A stretch of 35,344 nucleotides of DNA from Holosporales bacterium. Lineage in GTDB: Bacteria; Pseudomonadota; Alphaproteobacteria; BNTO01. The notes under the pieces are model-generated. The model worked only from the letters and a program-made list of their open reading frames with translations, was not told the DNA's origin and made no database searches. The DNA lies in the NCBI GenBank assembly GCA_031257795.1, contig JAIRNW010000011.1:1-35344 (forward strand), given 5' to 3'. Shown one piece after another: positions 21,066 to 28,833 of the stretch. Made by a program: the position numbers and the translations under genes. The first letter of the stretch is position 1. The number at the start of each line of letters is the position of its first letter.

Positions 21066-22054
21066 GCACTTTTCCCATCATCCTTTTCTTTCGCCACCTT
21101 AACAAACAGGTGCAAGTAAACTCGCCTTTTTAGAGCTCTTTCTATATTCAATCTCGCCCTGTGACCTATCGACTTTAGCGTTTCTCCGTTATGCCCTATC
21201 ACTATTATCTTCTGACTGTGCTTTGGAACGATAATGTCCTGGAAAAAGTGCTCAACATTACTTTGCCTTTCCAAAAACACATGCTCAACCTTCAGGGAAT
21301 ACGGGAGTTCTTGGTGCAATTGTTGGAAAATCTGCTCTCTCACGAGTTCGCTTACTAAAGCCGCTGCCTCATTGTCTGTCGTAACTTTTGCAGGCTTAAA
21401 CGTGCTGGTTTTGGTCTTTTCAAAAGTTCTTTCCTCTCTTGTTGTTACTGTGTTTACGCCATTTAATTGATCACGCGCGTCTAAACTATCCCCAAGTTTC
21501 ATTTGATTTCCTAGGCGCCCAGCTATGTATTTCCTAACATCGTCAACGCCATCATTGTTTTTCACGGAAACCATAAAAAACGCGCTGACCCTCTCGCATC
21601 CCAACCCACCAGCTTTTGGTGATTTTGTATACGTTTGAAAGACGGCTAAACGCGAAATAAGTTCTGTTTTGTTAATTTTATCAATTTTATTAAAAACAAT
21701 TATAAACTCAGACGTGTCTGCAGCATGCTTGGCAAAAATCTCTTCGATCATTCTTTGGGCATTTGCACAGTCCCTTCGCGATATATCTACAACAACCAGG
21801 ATGATGTTTTGATGCGGGCCAAACCCGCAAGAATCAGATTCCGATGGTTTCGCAGTCCCCCTAGTGTGTTGGATTCCTGGAGTGTCTAATATAGCGAAGT
21901 GAGTTTCACCAAAACTTGCGCAAACGCACAAATCGCGCTGCGTGGTTTGCGGTTTATCCGAAACGGCAGACCTATTTTCGCCAATTAATGCATTAAAGAG
22001 AGATGACTTTCCGGCATTCGGGGCTCCACATATGATAACGACACTTTCTGACAT
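21023..22054 (-). CDS. era: GTPase Era
   Basis: An essential GTPase acting in 16S rRNA maturation and 30S assembly. It has 343 aa, about 40 more than usual. G1 is GAPNAGKSS (10-18), the switch region is KPQTTQRD, G3 is DTPGI (57-61) and G4 is NKID (122-125). The C-terminal KH domain begins near LVREQIFQQLHQELPYSLKV and has IGHNGETLKSIG. The linker before it (~186-235, DARDQLNGVNTVTTREERTF and following) is longer and more polar than normal. The last residues (NPLNIANHS) and the stop are encoded by overlapping ends of palindromic elements. It probably shares a transcript with tRNA-Glu, 58 bp upstream. Confidence 0.96.
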   Translation of the reverse strand: MSESVVIICGAPNAGKSSLFNALIGENRSAVSDKPQTTQRDLCVCASFGETHFAILDTPGIQHTRGTAKPSESDSCGFGPHQNIILVVVDISRRDCANAQRMIEEIFAKHAADTSEFIIVFNKIDKINKTELISRLAVFQTYTKSPKAGGLGCERVSAFFMVSVKNNDGVDDVRKYIAGRLGNQMKLGDSLDARDQLNGVNTVTTREERTFEKTKTSTFKPAKVTTDNEAAALVSELVREQIFQQLHQELPYSLKVEHVFLERQSNVEHFFQDIIVPKHSQKIIVIGHNGETLKSIGHRARLNIERALKRRVYLHLFVKVAKEKDDGKSALSHKNPLNIANHS

Positions 22055-22112
22055 CGTTTGCGCTAGTTACCGTCGTGTACGTACAGAAGTGAACAGCCTA
22101 CCAGCAGTGCTT

Positions 22113-22187
22113 TGGCGTCTCCTAGGGGACTCGAACCCCTGTTACCGCCGTGAGAGGGCGATGTCCTAACCGCTAGACGAAGGAGAC
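22113..22187 (-). tRNA. tRNA-Glu (anticodon CTC)
   Basis: A complete cloverleaf can be drawn. The acceptor stem is GTCTCCT with AGGAGAC. The D arm is GTCTAGCGGTTAGGAC. The anticodon stem is TCGCC / GGCGG around the loop CTCTCAC, giving anticodon CTC. The T arm is AGGGG-TTCGAGT-CCCCT. Discriminator G and CCA are encoded. The body matches alphaproteobacterial tRNA-Glu, except that the usual anticodon TTC is here CTC, which reads GAG only. It is followed on the same strand by era. Confidence 0.95.
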
Positions 22188-22194
22188 TATTGAT

Positions 22195-22340
22195 ATGTAC
22201 ACTGTTGCGAGAAGAATCAAGAGCAGGAGACATGGCGCATAGATACTGAGCTAAGCCGCGCTCAACCCGAGCGGTTTCGCCCACACGGCCAAATCGCAAA
22301 CCTCGCTGGAATCCCACCCCAACACGCCAAATCTTTTGGG
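22195..22340. repeat. Probable degraded palindromic element between rpmG and tRNA-Glu
   Basis: GAGCAGGAGACATGGCGCAT (about 22211) resembles the GGCAGGAGACACGGAGCGCA core of the element at 13273. It is followed by CGCGCTCAACCCGAGCGG. A 3' end such as CAAATCTTTTGGGAC (about 22328) may be its right end. The match is partial, so the call is tentative. Confidence 0.4.
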
Positions 22341-22358
22341 ACTTAGCAATCCGCCAGA

Positions 22359-22526
22359 TCACTTGATCTTTGCTTCTCTGAAGACAACGTGCTTCCGAAC
22401 AACAGGATCGTATTTTTTCAATTCCAATTTTTCTGGCTTTTTTCTCGCATTCTTAGAGCGTACAACGAAAAACCCAGTTTTCGCCGTACTAACCAGTTTT
22501 ATCAAAGTACTCGCCGGCTTCGCCAT
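22359..22526 (-). CDS. rpmG: 50S ribosomal protein L33
   Basis: A 55-aa basic protein: MAKPASTLIKLVSTAKTGFF at the start, then VVRSKNARKKPEKLELKKYD, ending PVVRKHVVFREAKIK. This matches the alphaproteobacterial L33 pattern (LVSTA.TGFFY....N.R....KL...KYDP.VRKHV.F.E.KIK) end to end. It lacks the zinc-binding cysteine pairs of the other L33 type. AAGGTG lies 5 nt before the ATG. It is upstream of tRNA-Glu and era on the same strand. Confidence 0.97.
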   Translation of the reverse strand: MAKPASTLIKLVSTAKTGFFVVRSKNARKKPEKLELKKYDPVVRKHVVFREAKIK

Positions 22527-23033
22527 AAATCACCTTTAACACAAAATGCTAACTCAGAACGCGACAACAACGCAAAGAAGCCGGAACGGTATCACAGCCC
22601 TCTTGTCACACGGGACCAAACCCTATTTAGGATGATAACAGAACGCATATAGTACGGCAATCAAATTCGCTTTGTGCCGCGCAGCCGCATCTGTCCTTCG
22701 CTGTCGGATGTATCCAGTTCTTTTTGTGGCCTGTGTACGCCAGTTTAAACAAATCAGTAGCTATTTACCATAATTTTAGTGTTTACATTTCCCTTTTTTT
22801 TGGAGTAGCATGCTCTATGCTCCGCTTAGGGAGCTGAGGTATTATGCTGTTGTTAGTCTATAGCCAATCACAAATGAGTTGTGGGCAGGAGGCGCGGAAT
22901 ACAGGCGCAGAGCTGTACTTAAACGTACTGCTCGAGCCGAGCACCGGATGACAACTCCACAAAACGATTGTGATTGGCTATATAGGCTTCGTGTGATTAA
23001 AAAGCAGAGGCTCGGAAGGCTTGAGGATTTTTG
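22527..23033. other. Intergenic region between rpmG and phzF
   Basis: No gene is seen. It holds a possible degraded element end (CAGTTCTTTTTGTGGCCTG, about 22718-22736), a short imperfect inverted repeat (GGAGTAGCAT then ATGCTCC, about 22802-22823) and the full palindromic element at 22859-22982. GAGGA at about 23023 is the ribosome site of the phzF-like gene. Confidence 0.5.
22859..22982 (+). repeat. Palindromic element with TATAGCCAATCACAA ends, upstream of phzF
   Basis: The ends TATAGCCAATCACAA and TTGTGATTGGCTATA are perfect 15-bp inverted repeats. The core is GGCAGGAGGCGCGGAATACA, GAGCTGTACTTAAACGTACT and GCTCGAGCCGAGCACCGGAT. The central GTACTTAAACGTAC is nearly self-complementary. It lacks the TTCGACGAACC block (ATGACAACTCC instead). 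Confidence 0.92.
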
Positions 23034-23846
23034 ATGAGATTTTGGATTGTTGATACGTTTTCGTCGTCGTTATTTGAGGGGAACACTGCCGTTGTGTGTT
23101 TGCTCGAAAGGGACGTGGCAGCGCCCGTGCTTCAGAAGATCGCACGGGAATTTAATGCGCACGAGACCGTATTCGTCTCACCGGTGAGCGGGAATAATTT
23201 CCAGATAAAGTGGTTCACCCCCTTTTCCCAGGAAAGCCTCTGCGGCCACGGTCTGCTTGCCGCCGCACACGTCTTATGGAATGAAATGTCGGAAATAAGC
23301 TCGGATTTCGCCAATTTTGACACGCCAACTGGAACGATAATGGTCTCTAAGAAAGACAATAAAATCGTTTTGAGAACGCGCAAAAAAATCGACGAACCGT
23401 CGGCTTCCCCCGACCGCTTGATCAATGCTCTAGGGATTCCGCCGATTTCAGTGAGCAAGTGCGAGCAGATTTACATCGTCGAAATGTTTAGTGTTAAGCA
23501 AATAATGAAATTGGAGCCAGATATCTCGAAGCTAGAGAAGGTCCCGTGCAACGGCGTTGTTGTGACGGCAGAGTACGGGAATGACGTGCCTTATGACTTC
23601 GCGTCTAGGTTTTTCGCGCCGAGGATGGGAATCAACGAAGACCACGCTACAGTCTGGAACCACTGTTTACTTGGCCCTTACTGGAGCACGCGTCTTGGGC
23701 GCTCTTCGTTTGTCGCGGTTCAGTCTCTCAAGCGCAAAAGCGTTATTTCTGTTGAGTGTAGCGGGAATTACGTGAATATTTCTGGGGATTGCGCTGTTGT
23801 GGCGAGTGGTTCTTTGAGAAATGTGAGTGATTGGACAATTAACTAA
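23034..23846 (+). CDS. PhzF family isomerase/epimerase-like protein
   Basis: A 270-aa protein of the diaminopimelate-epimerase-like PhzF fold. The N-terminal blocks are MRFWIVDTFSSSLFEGNTAV, the catalytic glutamate motif NAHETVFVSP and SLCGHGLLAAAHVLW. The second half has the FFAPRMGINEDHATVWNHCL block, where most PhzF proteins read EDPVTGSAHC, so a substrate-contacting loop differs. The ATG at 23034 has GAGGA 7 nt upstream. The reaction is unknown; nothing nearby suggests phenazine synthesis. It is followed by miaA after 17 bp, so they probably form an operon. Confidence 0.9.
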   Translation: MRFWIVDTFSSSLFEGNTAVVCLLERDVAAPVLQKIAREFNAHETVFVSPVSGNNFQIKWFTPFSQESLCGHGLLAAAHVLWNEMSEISSDFANFDTPTGTIMVSKKDNKIVLRTRKKIDEPSASPDRLINALGIPPISVSKCEQIYIVEMFSVKQIMKLEPDISKLEKVPCNGVVVTAEYGNDVPYDFASRFFAPRMGINEDHATVWNHCLLGPYWSTRLGRSSFVAVQSLKRKSVISVECSGNYVNISGDCAVVASGSLRNVSDWTIN

Positions 23847-23863
23847 ATGTATTTAAAGGTAGT

Positions 23864-24829
23864 GTGCAGAATATGATTTATTTTAATGAAAAAACGATAA
23901 TTCCAATAGGCGGTCCAACTGCAAGCGGGAAGTCTGCTGTGGCGCTTGGGGTTGCCGTTGGTTTAGAGGGGACTGTAGTAAACGCCGACAGTCTGCAGCT
24001 CTACAAAGATTTGCCGATTTTGACGGCCTGCCCTTCGCAAGAAGACATGAAGACGGTCACGCACCTCCTATATGGTGTGTACGACTACAACGAGACCCCG
24101 TCTGCGGGGCGCTGGCTTTCCCTGGTTTCCGATGTTATCGAGTCAGACAATTCGTCTAATGTGCTCGTAACAGTTGGTGGGACCGGTTTGTACCTCAGCT
24201 CCCTAATGTATGGGCTGTCCCCAATCCCCGATATATCCGACGGAATACGCTATCAAGTGCGCCAGCACGGGAAGGCCCTCATCATGTCTTCAGGGGAAAC
24301 CGCCCTGTACGCATGCGTTGTGAAGAAGGATCCGCTCATCGCCGGGCGCATCCACCCAAACCACACCCAGAAGCTGCTGCGCGCGTGGGAAGTTATAGAG
24401 CAGACTGGGCGTTCTATTGTATACTGGCAGACAGAGCCAAGGCGCAAGATAGACAACCCGAGATCGCCGTTGTTTGTGTTGGACCTGGACAGGCAGGCCT
24501 TGCGCGAACGCATAGAGAAGAGATGCTGGCAAATGGTTGAGCAGGGCGTGGTGGATGAGGTGCGGCGGCTGCTTGATATAACGGAGAGGAAGTTTGCGCC
24601 GATATGTAAGGCGATTGGGGTGCAGGAGTTTAGGCGACATATAGACGGGGAGTGTAGCTTGGAAGAGGCTGTGAACGATGTTGTCACGAGCGCTTGCCAG
24701 TATGCGAAGCGCCAGCAGACATGGTTCAGGACCCAGTATCAAGCTGGGGATATAATTTCGATTCCGCACGACACTCCGCAGAATCAGGCGTCGATGATCA
24801 TCAAGAGCTTGTATTCTCTAAGTGCTTAG
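23864..24829 (+). CDS. miaA: tRNA dimethylallyltransferase
   Basis: Adds a dimethylallyl group to A37 of tRNAs that read UNN codons. It has 321 aa from the GTG at 23864 (AAAGG 4 nt upstream) or 318 from the ATG at 23873; the start is uncertain. The P-loop is GGPTASGKSAV (17-27). Family blocks follow: NADSLQLYKDLPILTACPS, YGVYDYNETPSAGRWL, VGGTGLYLSSLMYGL and KAIGVQEFRRHIDGE. A palindromic element starts at the base after the stop codon. Confidence 0.95.
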   Translation: MQNMIYFNEKTIIPIGGPTASGKSAVALGVAVGLEGTVVNADSLQLYKDLPILTACPSQEDMKTVTHLLYGVYDYNETPSAGRWLSLVSDVIESDNSSNVLVTVGGTGLYLSSLMYGLSPIPDISDGIRYQVRQHGKALIMSSGETALYACVVKKDPLIAGRIHPNHTQKLLRAWEVIEQTGRSIVYWQTEPRRKIDNPRSPLFVLDLDRQALRERIEKRCWQMVEQGVVDEVRRLLDITERKFAPICKAIGVQEFRRHIDGECSLEEAVNDVVTSACQYAKRQQTWFRTQYQAGDIISIPHDTPQNQASMIIKSLYSLSA

Positions 24830-24989
24830 TGTAGCCGATCACAAGTGAACTGTGGGTTCGTCGAGTCGCTCCCCAAACAAAGTCTGCGACTTCGCCGGAA
24901 GTCCGGTGGCGCTCGGCTAGTACGATTCAGTACAGCTCTGCGCCTGCGCGACGTGTCTCCTATTCCTTCTCCAAATTCTTTTTATAGCT
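24830..24989 (-). repeat. Palindromic element abutting the miaA stop (long form)
   Basis: On the minus strand it reads AGCTATAAAAAGAATTTGGA, GGAGACACGTCGCGCAGGCG, CAGAGCTGTACTGAATCGTA, GAGCGCCACCGGACTTCCGG, AAGTCGCAGACTTTGTTTGG and GACTCGACGAACCCACAGTT, ending CACTTGTGATCGGCTACAC. It therefore carries the GTGATCGGCTA end on one side and an AAAAAGAATT end on the other: mixed ends. It begins immediately after miaA. Confidence 0.9.
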
Positions 24990-25328
24990 ACTTACAGCAT
25001 TTTATCTATCAACTTGCGCCTGCTTTTTTAGGAGCGGGAAACGCAAGCCTCTCGTGACAGAGTATCCTTCTTTTTGAGCATTCAGAGGTAGATTTTTGAG
25101 AGGAAACACGCGTGGAAGCGTGGTTGGTCGTCTATAAGCAAGCTCGCATAATAAACAGTAAAATTGAGCAAATAAACAGTGGGTTGAGCAAAACAAGCAA
25201 CCATTATGTTAATAGTAACAATGGTGCTTTTCCTTTTTGTTATTTCAATAATGTGCTACATCGTCCGCGGGTTTGTTTTTTTTAGCGAAGCGGCCGTTGC
25301 TGCTTGGTTCGTGTGTTATGGAGATGTT
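24990..25328. promoter_or_regulatory. Upstream region of the secreted-protein cluster with a direct repeat
   Basis: ATAAACAGT-N3/4-TTGAGCAA occurs twice in tandem (25151-25171 and 25172-25191), which could be an operator. An in-frame ATG at 25206 would extend the next protein by 41 residues. No convincing -35/-10 pair was found. GGAG at 25320-25323 is the ribosome site for the preferred start. Confidence 0.4.
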
Positions 25329-26225
25329 ATGTTGAAAAATGTTTGCTTTTACGCATTTGTGTCTTATATTAGTTGCAGCTATTTGTGTGATGGTGGAGTA
25401 GTGGCAGCTGTGCGACAGCCGTGGGCGGTGCAGCTGCATGCACCGGCGATTGCTGCTGCTGGCGTCTGCGGCGTAGCAGCGTTGACAGGAGTGTGGAAAT
25501 ACACGTCCGGGCGTGTTAGTGAAGTTGAAAGTTTGTGGCAAGATCGGTTCGATAAGGCTAGTAATACATGTCTTTTTAATGTGGGGATTGTTAATGCGTC
25601 GCTGGATGCCTGCAGGGCAAGTCAAGGAAGAGCCGAGAGCATGGTGGATTCTTTGCTTAGAGGTGGAACAGAGCTGTCAAAGTGCCAGGACGAGAGGAAA
25701 AGATTTTCTGATAAATTAATCGAATATTATGAGTATGTTCAAAAGACAACTGAGATGAACAATCAGCTTGTCCTCGCCAATCAGACCAACGCTGCGGAAA
25801 TAGAGCGGCTTAAGAATGAGGCGAATGTATTGAAAGAGGAAGGAAACGCTCTTCAAAGGAAAAATATATTTTTAGCAGATAAGAGTAACAGGAAGGAGGG
25901 AGAACTTGCAGAAGCCAAGGCATTCAATAGGGATCTAAGGGTAAGAATGGGTAAAGAACAAAATAAAACCGCAGTTTGTGAAAATAAAATGGCAGAATGC
26001 GAGGAGAAATTAAAGCAGAGAAAAGGTGATGCCTTAAGCTGTAATACAAGCTTAGTACTGAAAGAGAAAGAGTTTTCTCAGTACAAGGAAGGAAGTGAAG
26101 AGAGAGACCGAAATGCGCAAGAAATTTTGGTTGCTTATCGTAGGCTGCGTGCTGCAGCAAAGAAAGTAAATGATGAAAAATGGTTTTGGGAAGTGATTCC
26201 GAGCAATTTGATGCCTGAATATTAA
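25329..26225 (+). CDS. Signal-peptide/TM/coiled-coil protein, unknown function
   Basis: A 298-aa protein from the ATG at 25329 (GGAG 5 nt upstream); a longer version could start at 25206. It has a short basic N-terminus and hydrophobic stretch (MLKNVCFYAFVSYISCSYLC), then a second membrane segment (APAIAAAGVCGVAALTGVW, ~38-56). About 220 charged residues follow with heptad-like Leu/Ala/Ile spacing, predicted as long coiled coil (NAAEIERLKNEANVLKEEGN). Cysteines recur singly (NTC, DAC, SKC, AVC, AEC, SC). It is the first of three consecutive genes with the same layout, though it is not a clear sequence paralogue of the other two. It may be a surface or secreted host-interaction protein. Confidence 0.65.
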   Translation: MLKNVCFYAFVSYISCSYLCDGGVVAAVRQPWAVQLHAPAIAAAGVCGVAALTGVWKYTSGRVSEVESLWQDRFDKASNTCLFNVGIVNASLDACRASQGRAESMVDSLLRGGTELSKCQDERKRFSDKLIEYYEYVQKTTEMNNQLVLANQTNAAEIERLKNEANVLKEEGNALQRKNIFLADKSNRKEGELAEAKAFNRDLRVRMGKEQNKTAVCENKMAECEEKLKQRKGDALSCNTSLVLKEKEFSQYKEGSEERDRNAQEILVAYRRLRAAAKKVNDEKWFWEVIPSNLMPEY

Positions 26226-26339
26226 GTTGGGAGAAGTGGGCTGCTTAGCGATTTTTTATGGTTCTGGCCGTGGAAATGTTTGTCGCTCTTTTCTTCTTGG
26301 AGGATTTTCGTACTGTTGCAGGATGTAAGGAGGAAGAAG

Positions 26340-27290
26340 GTGAGAAGGTTTGTTTTTATTTTTGCGTTTGTCTCAGTGTTGTCAGGTTCTTTTGAGGTAG
26401 GATTGGCTTCCTCCCATCTAAGGCGCGTTCAGTCAGAATCTGCGCGACGTTCGCCTGGCAGCCCAGAGGATTCGTCTCGTCTAAGGAGGCGGACTCAGTC
26501 AGAACCTGCGCGACGTTCGCCTATACTGGACGGCAGCCCAGAGGCTTCCTCTCGTCTAAGGCGAACTCAGTCAGAATCTGCGAGACAACACCAATCTCCT
26601 GTAATGAGGTGGTGTGGTCGCCATGCTAAATGTATCTGGTTCTCTGTAACAGCGGTAGCCGTTGTGGCGGCTTACATTTGGGGAAGCCGCCTCGGGAAAA
26701 GTAGTGCCCAATGTCATTTTACAGGGGCAGAAGGAAATATAGAGATCAACAATGAAATTGCTGGATTGGAAATAGAAAACGCGTCTATGCAACATGAGCT
26801 CGATAGCTGTCAAAGGCAGAAAGAAACAAATAGCTGCCCGAAAGAACGAACATTTGGGGAAGAAACACCGTATGGAGAGTTGTGCACTCCTTATGCTTGC
26901 TTTGTTTTAGAGGAAATTCCGGAAGAGTTGGGCTTGGAAAACGTTCCGTTAGAAGAATTTCCTGATGCACTCAACAAGCAAGCGAAGTCGTTAAAAGAAG
27001 ATTTCCTGAAATACAATACCGAACGTGCTCCATTAGAAAGAGAGATACATGACAACAAGAAACGGGATGGAGAAGTAGCTGTGGTGATGAATAATCTTTC
27101 AGCGCTTAAATCAAGGAAACTGTCGGCTGAAAATGAAATAGAAAGGGTACGGGAGGAGAGCGCTAAGTTTCAAGAGTGGTTGAATAGTTGCCGTAGGACG
27201 ACAGGATTGATACTCCCTAGCTGCAAACCATGTGAGTGCCGATCGTGTCAGGAGTGTGATTGTTCGCAAAGCTCAAAAAAGGAGTTGTAG
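26340..27290 (+). CDS. Signal-peptide/TM/coiled-coil protein with a cysteine-rich tail (paralogue A)
   Basis: A 316-aa protein starting at GTG 26340 (AGGAGG 6 nt upstream), which gives a signal peptide (MRRFVFIFAFVSVLSGSFEV). A longer frame from 26280 is less likely. Residues 25-87 hold 2.5 copies of a basic repeat (SSRLRRTQSESARRSP). A membrane segment (CIWFSVTAVAVVAAYIWG, ~98-115) follows, then coiled-coil-prone regions and the cysteine-rich tail CKPCECRSCQECDCS. From IENASMQHELDSCQRQ onward it aligns with the next protein (shared: ACFVLEEIPEELGLENVP / ACVVLEKIQKDFGMENVP). The RRTQSE repeat resembles basic kinase-target sites, but that is speculation. Function unknown. Confidence 0.72.
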   Translation: MRRFVFIFAFVSVLSGSFEVGLASSHLRRVQSESARRSPGSPEDSSRLRRRTQSEPARRSPILDGSPEASSRLRRTQSESARQHQSPVMRWCGRHAKCIWFSVTAVAVVAAYIWGSRLGKSSAQCHFTGAEGNIEINNEIAGLEIENASMQHELDSCQRQKETNSCPKERTFGEETPYGELCTPYACFVLEEIPEELGLENVPLEEFPDALNKQAKSLKEDFLKYNTERAPLEREIHDNKKRDGEVAVVMNNLSALKSRKLSAENEIERVREESAKFQEWLNSCRRTTGLILPSCKPCECRSCQECDCSQSSKKEL

Positions 27291-27364
27291 AAAATTTATT
27301 GTGATCGACCGTCCCGCGTCATGTTACGTTGCATGTGAATGCGCAATGAAAAAGAGGTGAAGAA

Positions 27365-28231
27365 ATGAGAAAATTTATTTTTATGTTTGTCGCAATATTG
27401 TCGATGTTCTCAGGACTTTGCAAGGGAAGTTTTGCCTCCTTTGTTCCAAGTCTCGATCAGTTGGAAAGTGCCGATCCTGACGGTGGAGTCGAATCAACTC
27501 AAGGCCGTTCTCGTCAGTCTACACCTCCGAATGGACCGCAAAATCGCGCTTTGATAAAATCCAGGTCTGGTTGGAAATATACGATGCTGCTAAAATGGTG
27601 TGTGTTAACGGGAATGGCGGTTGGATCTGCCTGCCTTTTAGGATACTGCATTGGTGGTGGAGGTGTGCCTTCTTGTGGTAAAGGAGGAGAACTCAGAGAT
27701 AAAAGATCAAGGTTGAAAATAGAAAACGAAAATCTACGGCGTGAACTCGACGGATGTAGAACGCAGCGAGACATACTTGGCACCAAAAGCTGCTCGAAAA
27801 CGCAAACAGTTCATGAACAAGGGGAATGTTCTCCTCGTGCTTGTGTTGTTTTAGAGAAGATACAGAAAGATTTCGGAATGGAAAACGTTCCATGGAAGAA
27901 GCTTACTGTTGCGCTCAGAGATAGAATGAAATTGCTGAAAAAAAGGGCCAAACAGAGCAAGATATCTGTTGACTCATTGAAAAGCACGATTGCTCGCAAC
28001 AAGGAACAGGCTGGGAGCGTGGAAGAGGCAAGGGTTGAGATTCCAAAGTTTCAAGCCGAAGTTTCGAAGTTGGAAGACCTGTTGAGCAGATTGCAGGTTG
28101 ATAACGAGAACATCAAAACGCTATACGAGAACTGCCATGAGCAGGCACGGCCCGATTGTAAACCATGCCCTGACTGCAAGCCGTGCCCGGCGTGTAATTG
28201 TTCGCAAGATTCGACAGATTCGGCAAAATAG
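27365..28231 (+). CDS. Signal-peptide/TM/coiled-coil protein with a cysteine-rich tail (paralogue B)
   Basis: A 288-aa tandem paralogue of the preceding gene. GAGGTGAAGAA lies just before the ATG. It has a signal peptide (MRKFIFMFVAILSMFSGLCK), a short variable region (without the arginine repeats of paralogue A), a membrane segment (~75-96, LKWCVLTGMAVGSACLLGYC) and the shared block with SPRACVVLEKIQKDFGMENV. A second coiled-coil stretch follows, then the tail CKPCPDCKPCPACNCS, eight cysteines in regular CxxC spacing. The tail could bind metal or form disulfides. The N-terminal half has diverged more than the rest. Confidence 0.74.
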   Translation: MRKFIFMFVAILSMFSGLCKGSFASFVPSLDQLESADPDGGVESTQGRSRQSTPPNGPQNRALIKSRSGWKYTMLLKWCVLTGMAVGSACLLGYCIGGGGVPSCGKGGELRDKRSRLKIENENLRRELDGCRTQRDILGTKSCSKTQTVHEQGECSPRACVVLEKIQKDFGMENVPWKKLTVALRDRMKLLKKRAKQSKISVDSLKSTIARNKEQAGSVEEARVEIPKFQAEVSKLEDLLSRLQVDNENIKTLYENCHEQARPDCKPCPDCKPCPACNCSQDSTDSAK

Positions 28232-28253
28232 CAGAGAGTTTGTCATCTAATTC

Positions 28254-28345
28254 CTCTATACATTTCGAACCTGAAAACCAGGATTTTTCTCGACTCGGAT
28301 GCCGCAATTCATCTGTGGGAAACACCTGAGAGTCAGGGGAGATGG
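28254..28345 (-). repeat. Third repeat family, copy 2
   Basis: Its reverse complement starts CCATCTCCCCTGACTCTCAG, continues GAATTGCGGCATCCGAGTCG and AATCCTGGTTTTCAGGTTCG, and ends AAATGTATAGAGG. It matches 20904-20991. It lies between paralogue B and the IscA-like gene. Confidence 0.85.
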
Positions 28346-28435
28346 GTTTTGCAATATAATTTTGTGCTTGCGACACGATTCCCCAATTTGGCATAATCCA
28401 GCCCAGCGCGTTGTTCTTTCTTGTGGTTTTCCGTG

Positions 28436-28789
28436 ATGAGTAGGGTGGCCCTGTTTGTAACGCATACTGCTACTGAAAAAATAAAAGAGTTTGCCGCCGC
28501 TAGAGAGCCGGAGCCGTACGGAGTGCGCGTTCTTGTGTATAAGGACGAATTCAACAACATCAATTACAGTATGGTTTTTGTTGATGGGGCGAGCAGTACT
28601 GATTTAATCTTCGAGATTGCGGGGATAATCTTCGTAACCGACCAGAACTCCGCAATCTTTTTGAACGGAATGACGATGGACTTTGAGGATTCTGTGGGGA
28701 TACAGGGCTTCACATTTAAAAATGAATGTCTGACCAAAAGTTGCCTGAACTGCACTGGAGCTTGTGGACGAGTTGCAGTCGACAGTTAG
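28436..28789 (+). CDS. IscA/HesB-like Fe-S carrier, divergent
   Basis: A 117-aa protein with the A-type carrier layout: an N-terminal helix (TATEKIKEFAAAREPEPYGV), a central beta region (YSMVFVDGASSTDLIFEIAG), IIFVTDQNSAIFLNGMTMDF and a C-terminal GIQGFTFKNE block (compare ..GAGFVFKNPN..). The first conserved cysteine, normally in a GGCSG loop, is replaced (KDEFNNINYS). The C-terminal cysteines are shifted and extended (CLTKSCLNCTGACG). Iron binding may thus differ from IscA. The ATG at 28436 has no clear ribosome site. It lies 44 bp before iscS, consistent with a joint operon for Fe-S assembly. Confidence 0.7.
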   Translation: MSRVALFVTHTATEKIKEFAAAREPEPYGVRVLVYKDEFNNINYSMVFVDGASSTDLIFEIAGIIFVTDQNSAIFLNGMTMDFEDSVGIQGFTFKNECLTKSCLNCTGACGRVAVDS

Positions 28790-28833
28790 GATATGGTTCG
28801 CACATCTTTTCTTTTCCATTAACTGGAGGCTTT

